A stretch of DNA of 36,155 bases from Euryarchaeota archaeon UBA552 (GTDB lineage: Archaea > Thermoplasmatota > Poseidoniia > Poseidoniales > Thalassarchaeaceae): assembly GCA_002499585.1 (NCBI GenBank), contig DAMH01000024.1, positions 9,072 through 45,226 of the forward strand, in the 5' to 3' direction. How positions within the stretch are numbered: the first letter of the stretch is position 1; the number at the start of each line of letters is the position of its first letter. Made by a program: the position numbers and the translations under genes. This document shows positions 35,315-36,155 of this stretch, one piece after another. The notes beneath the pieces were generated by a model that was not told the DNA's origin, did no database searches, and saw only the letters and a list, made by a program, of their open reading frames with translations.

Positions 35315-35361
35315 CGTGAGTCAGCCGCATCCCTTACAACCTATTCACACCTCCTGTGATC

Positions 35362-36155
35362 ATGCCCATCGACGACAGTAGGATGCCGGGATTCCACAGA
35401 CTATCGCCAAGAGAACGTAGAGAGAAGCTAGGGAGGGTTGCAGGATTAACTGCCGAGCAGTTGAAAGCTTGGGAAGACGGTGAGCTCGATATCGACACTG
35501 CAGACCGAATGATTGAGAACGTCGTAGGTACGTATTCCCTTCCTGTTGGTGTAGCCACCAATTTCTTGATTGACGGTAAACATTATGCAATTCCATTTGT
35601 AGTAGAAGAAGCAAGCGTGGTCGCTGCTGCGTCTAATATGGCCAAGAGGTGCTTGTTGAATGGCGGTTTTAAATCCGACAACGATGATCCTGTAATGATC
35701 GGTCAGATTCAAGTTGTAGGGCTTGAAGATGTTGAGGAGGCTAAGAAGAGGGTTTTATCACAGAAGAAGAGCATCATACAGATGTGCAATGATGTAGATC
35801 CCATTTTGGTCAAATTTGGAGGAGGTTGCAAGGATATCGAGGCTCGGCCCATAAAAACAGAATCTGGGGACATGTTGATTGTTCACCTTCTGGTAGACTG
35901 CAGAGACGCGATGGGTGCCAACGCAGTAAATACCATGGCGGAAACGGTTGCACCTAAAATCGAGGAGCTGACGGCAGGAACGGTTATCCTCAGGATAATC
36001 AGTAACCTTGCCGTCCACAGGATAGCTCGCGTGTCGGCAACTTTCACACCTGAGGAGATGTCAAACACAGGCAAAGATCGCATACAAGGTTCGGAAGTCA
36101 TCAATGGTGTAATTCAAGCATATCATTTCGCTGCGGCTGACCCTTACAGAGCTAC
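35362..36155 (+). CDS. hmgA: Hydroxymethylglutaryl-CoA reductase, class II (3' end beyond window)
   Basis: The frame is open from ATG 35362 to the window end (264 complete codons). The N-terminus SRMPGFHRLSPRERREKLGR, then MIENVVGTYSLPVGVATNFLIDGK, and the active-site block VVEEASVVAAASNMAKR (catalytic Glu) match class II reductases of the Pseudomonas mevalonii type. DAMGANAVNTMAE, part of the substrate/cofactor region, is also present. The later Lys, Asp and His catalytic residues lie beyond the window. In archaea the enzyme makes mevalonate for isoprenoid lipids. Most archaea have class I, while some euryarchaeal lineages carry this bacterial-like form. Cofactor preference cannot be told. 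Confidence 0.93.
   Translation, partial: MPIDDSRMPGFHRLSPRERREKLGRVAGLTAEQLKAWEDGELDIDTADRMIENVVGTYSLPVGVATNFLIDGKHYAIPFVVEEASVVAAASNMAKRCLLNGGFKSDNDDPVMIGQIQVVGLEDVEEAKKRVLSQKKSIIQMCNDVDPILVKFGGGCKDIEARPIKTESGDMLIVHLLVDCRDAMGANAVNTMAETVAPKIEELTAGTVILRIISNLAVHRIARVSATFTPEEMSNTGKDRIQGSEVINGVIQAYHFAAADPYRA

Larger units (their letters stand above)
35087..35361. other. AT-rich intergenic region with iteron-like repeats: candidate origin or operator array
   Basis: This 275-bp gap lies between the divergent AAA+-like gene and HMG-CoA reductase. A hand count of 35101-35280 gives about 20% GC (36 of 180), against about 48-50% in nearby genes. It holds seven copies of an 11-bp unit on one strand, a 15-bp direct repeat, a short inverted repeat and T-rich tracts (35139-35170). 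No open reading frame or RNA gene is seen. These features suit a DNA-unwinding element with iterons, or a multi-site operator. No origin recognition box consensus was recognised. Confidence 0.6.

Overview
The window looks like a piece of an archaeal chromosome, most likely a marine planktonic euryarchaeon of the Marine Group II/III (Poseidoniales/Thermoplasmatota) type. Archaeal identity rests on ribosomal proteins L10e and S6e, aIF2-gamma, Dph2, Orc1/Cdc6, an archaeal-type hypoxanthine phosphoribosyltransferase, DUF357, and TATA-like promoters with very short leaders. The lineage guess rests on bacterial-type GyrB/GyrA, a class II HMG-CoA reductase, and large secreted proteins with CARDB or PKD modules and membrane anchors. 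It is an inference from gene content, not a phylogeny.

Layout. 2-3556 is the 3' part of a membrane-anchored subtilisin-like protease with a cytoplasmic zinc ribbon, followed by a Maf pyrophosphatase (3556-4155). 4142-8213 is an iron-sulfur assembly locus: a NifU-like protein on the minus strand diverges from sufC-sufB-sufD, which is followed by a 45-residue cysteine-rich small protein. 8283-9086 is a DUF2085 membrane protein. 9064-12119 is a tight minus-strand operon: glutaminyl-peptide cyclotransferase, a CarboxypepD_reg-like membrane protein, and a thymidylate kinase with a long C-terminal extension. 12173-17177 holds a giant HEFAH metalloprotease-like PKD protein and a small membrane-anchored partner. 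17188-18042 is aroD, divergent from gyrB-gyrA (18170-22820).

A tRNA-Ser(GCT) at 22866 opens a GC-richer block (DUF4105, aroA, EamA transporter; about 22953-26115). From 26169 the sequence becomes a housekeeping stretch: L10e, hpt, an LLM flavin oxidoreductase, dph2, orc1/cdc6, S6e, aIF2-gamma and a PIN nuclease. A minus-strand pair follows: DUF357 and a 602-residue AAA+-like/winged-helix protein whose Walker motifs are degenerate. That protein diverges from a class II HMG-CoA reductase, which runs off the window end.

The most unusual structure is the 275-bp gap at 35087-35361. It is roughly 20% GC by hand count over 180 bp and carries seven same-strand copies of an 11-bp unit (TTAACGYWTWA), four of them in perfect tandem. 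It also has a 15-bp direct repeat and an AT-rich inverted repeat. It lies upstream of the degenerate AAA+/winged-helix gene, with orc1/cdc6 about 4.3 kb away. It could be a replication origin or an autoregulatory operator array; the sequence alone does not decide.
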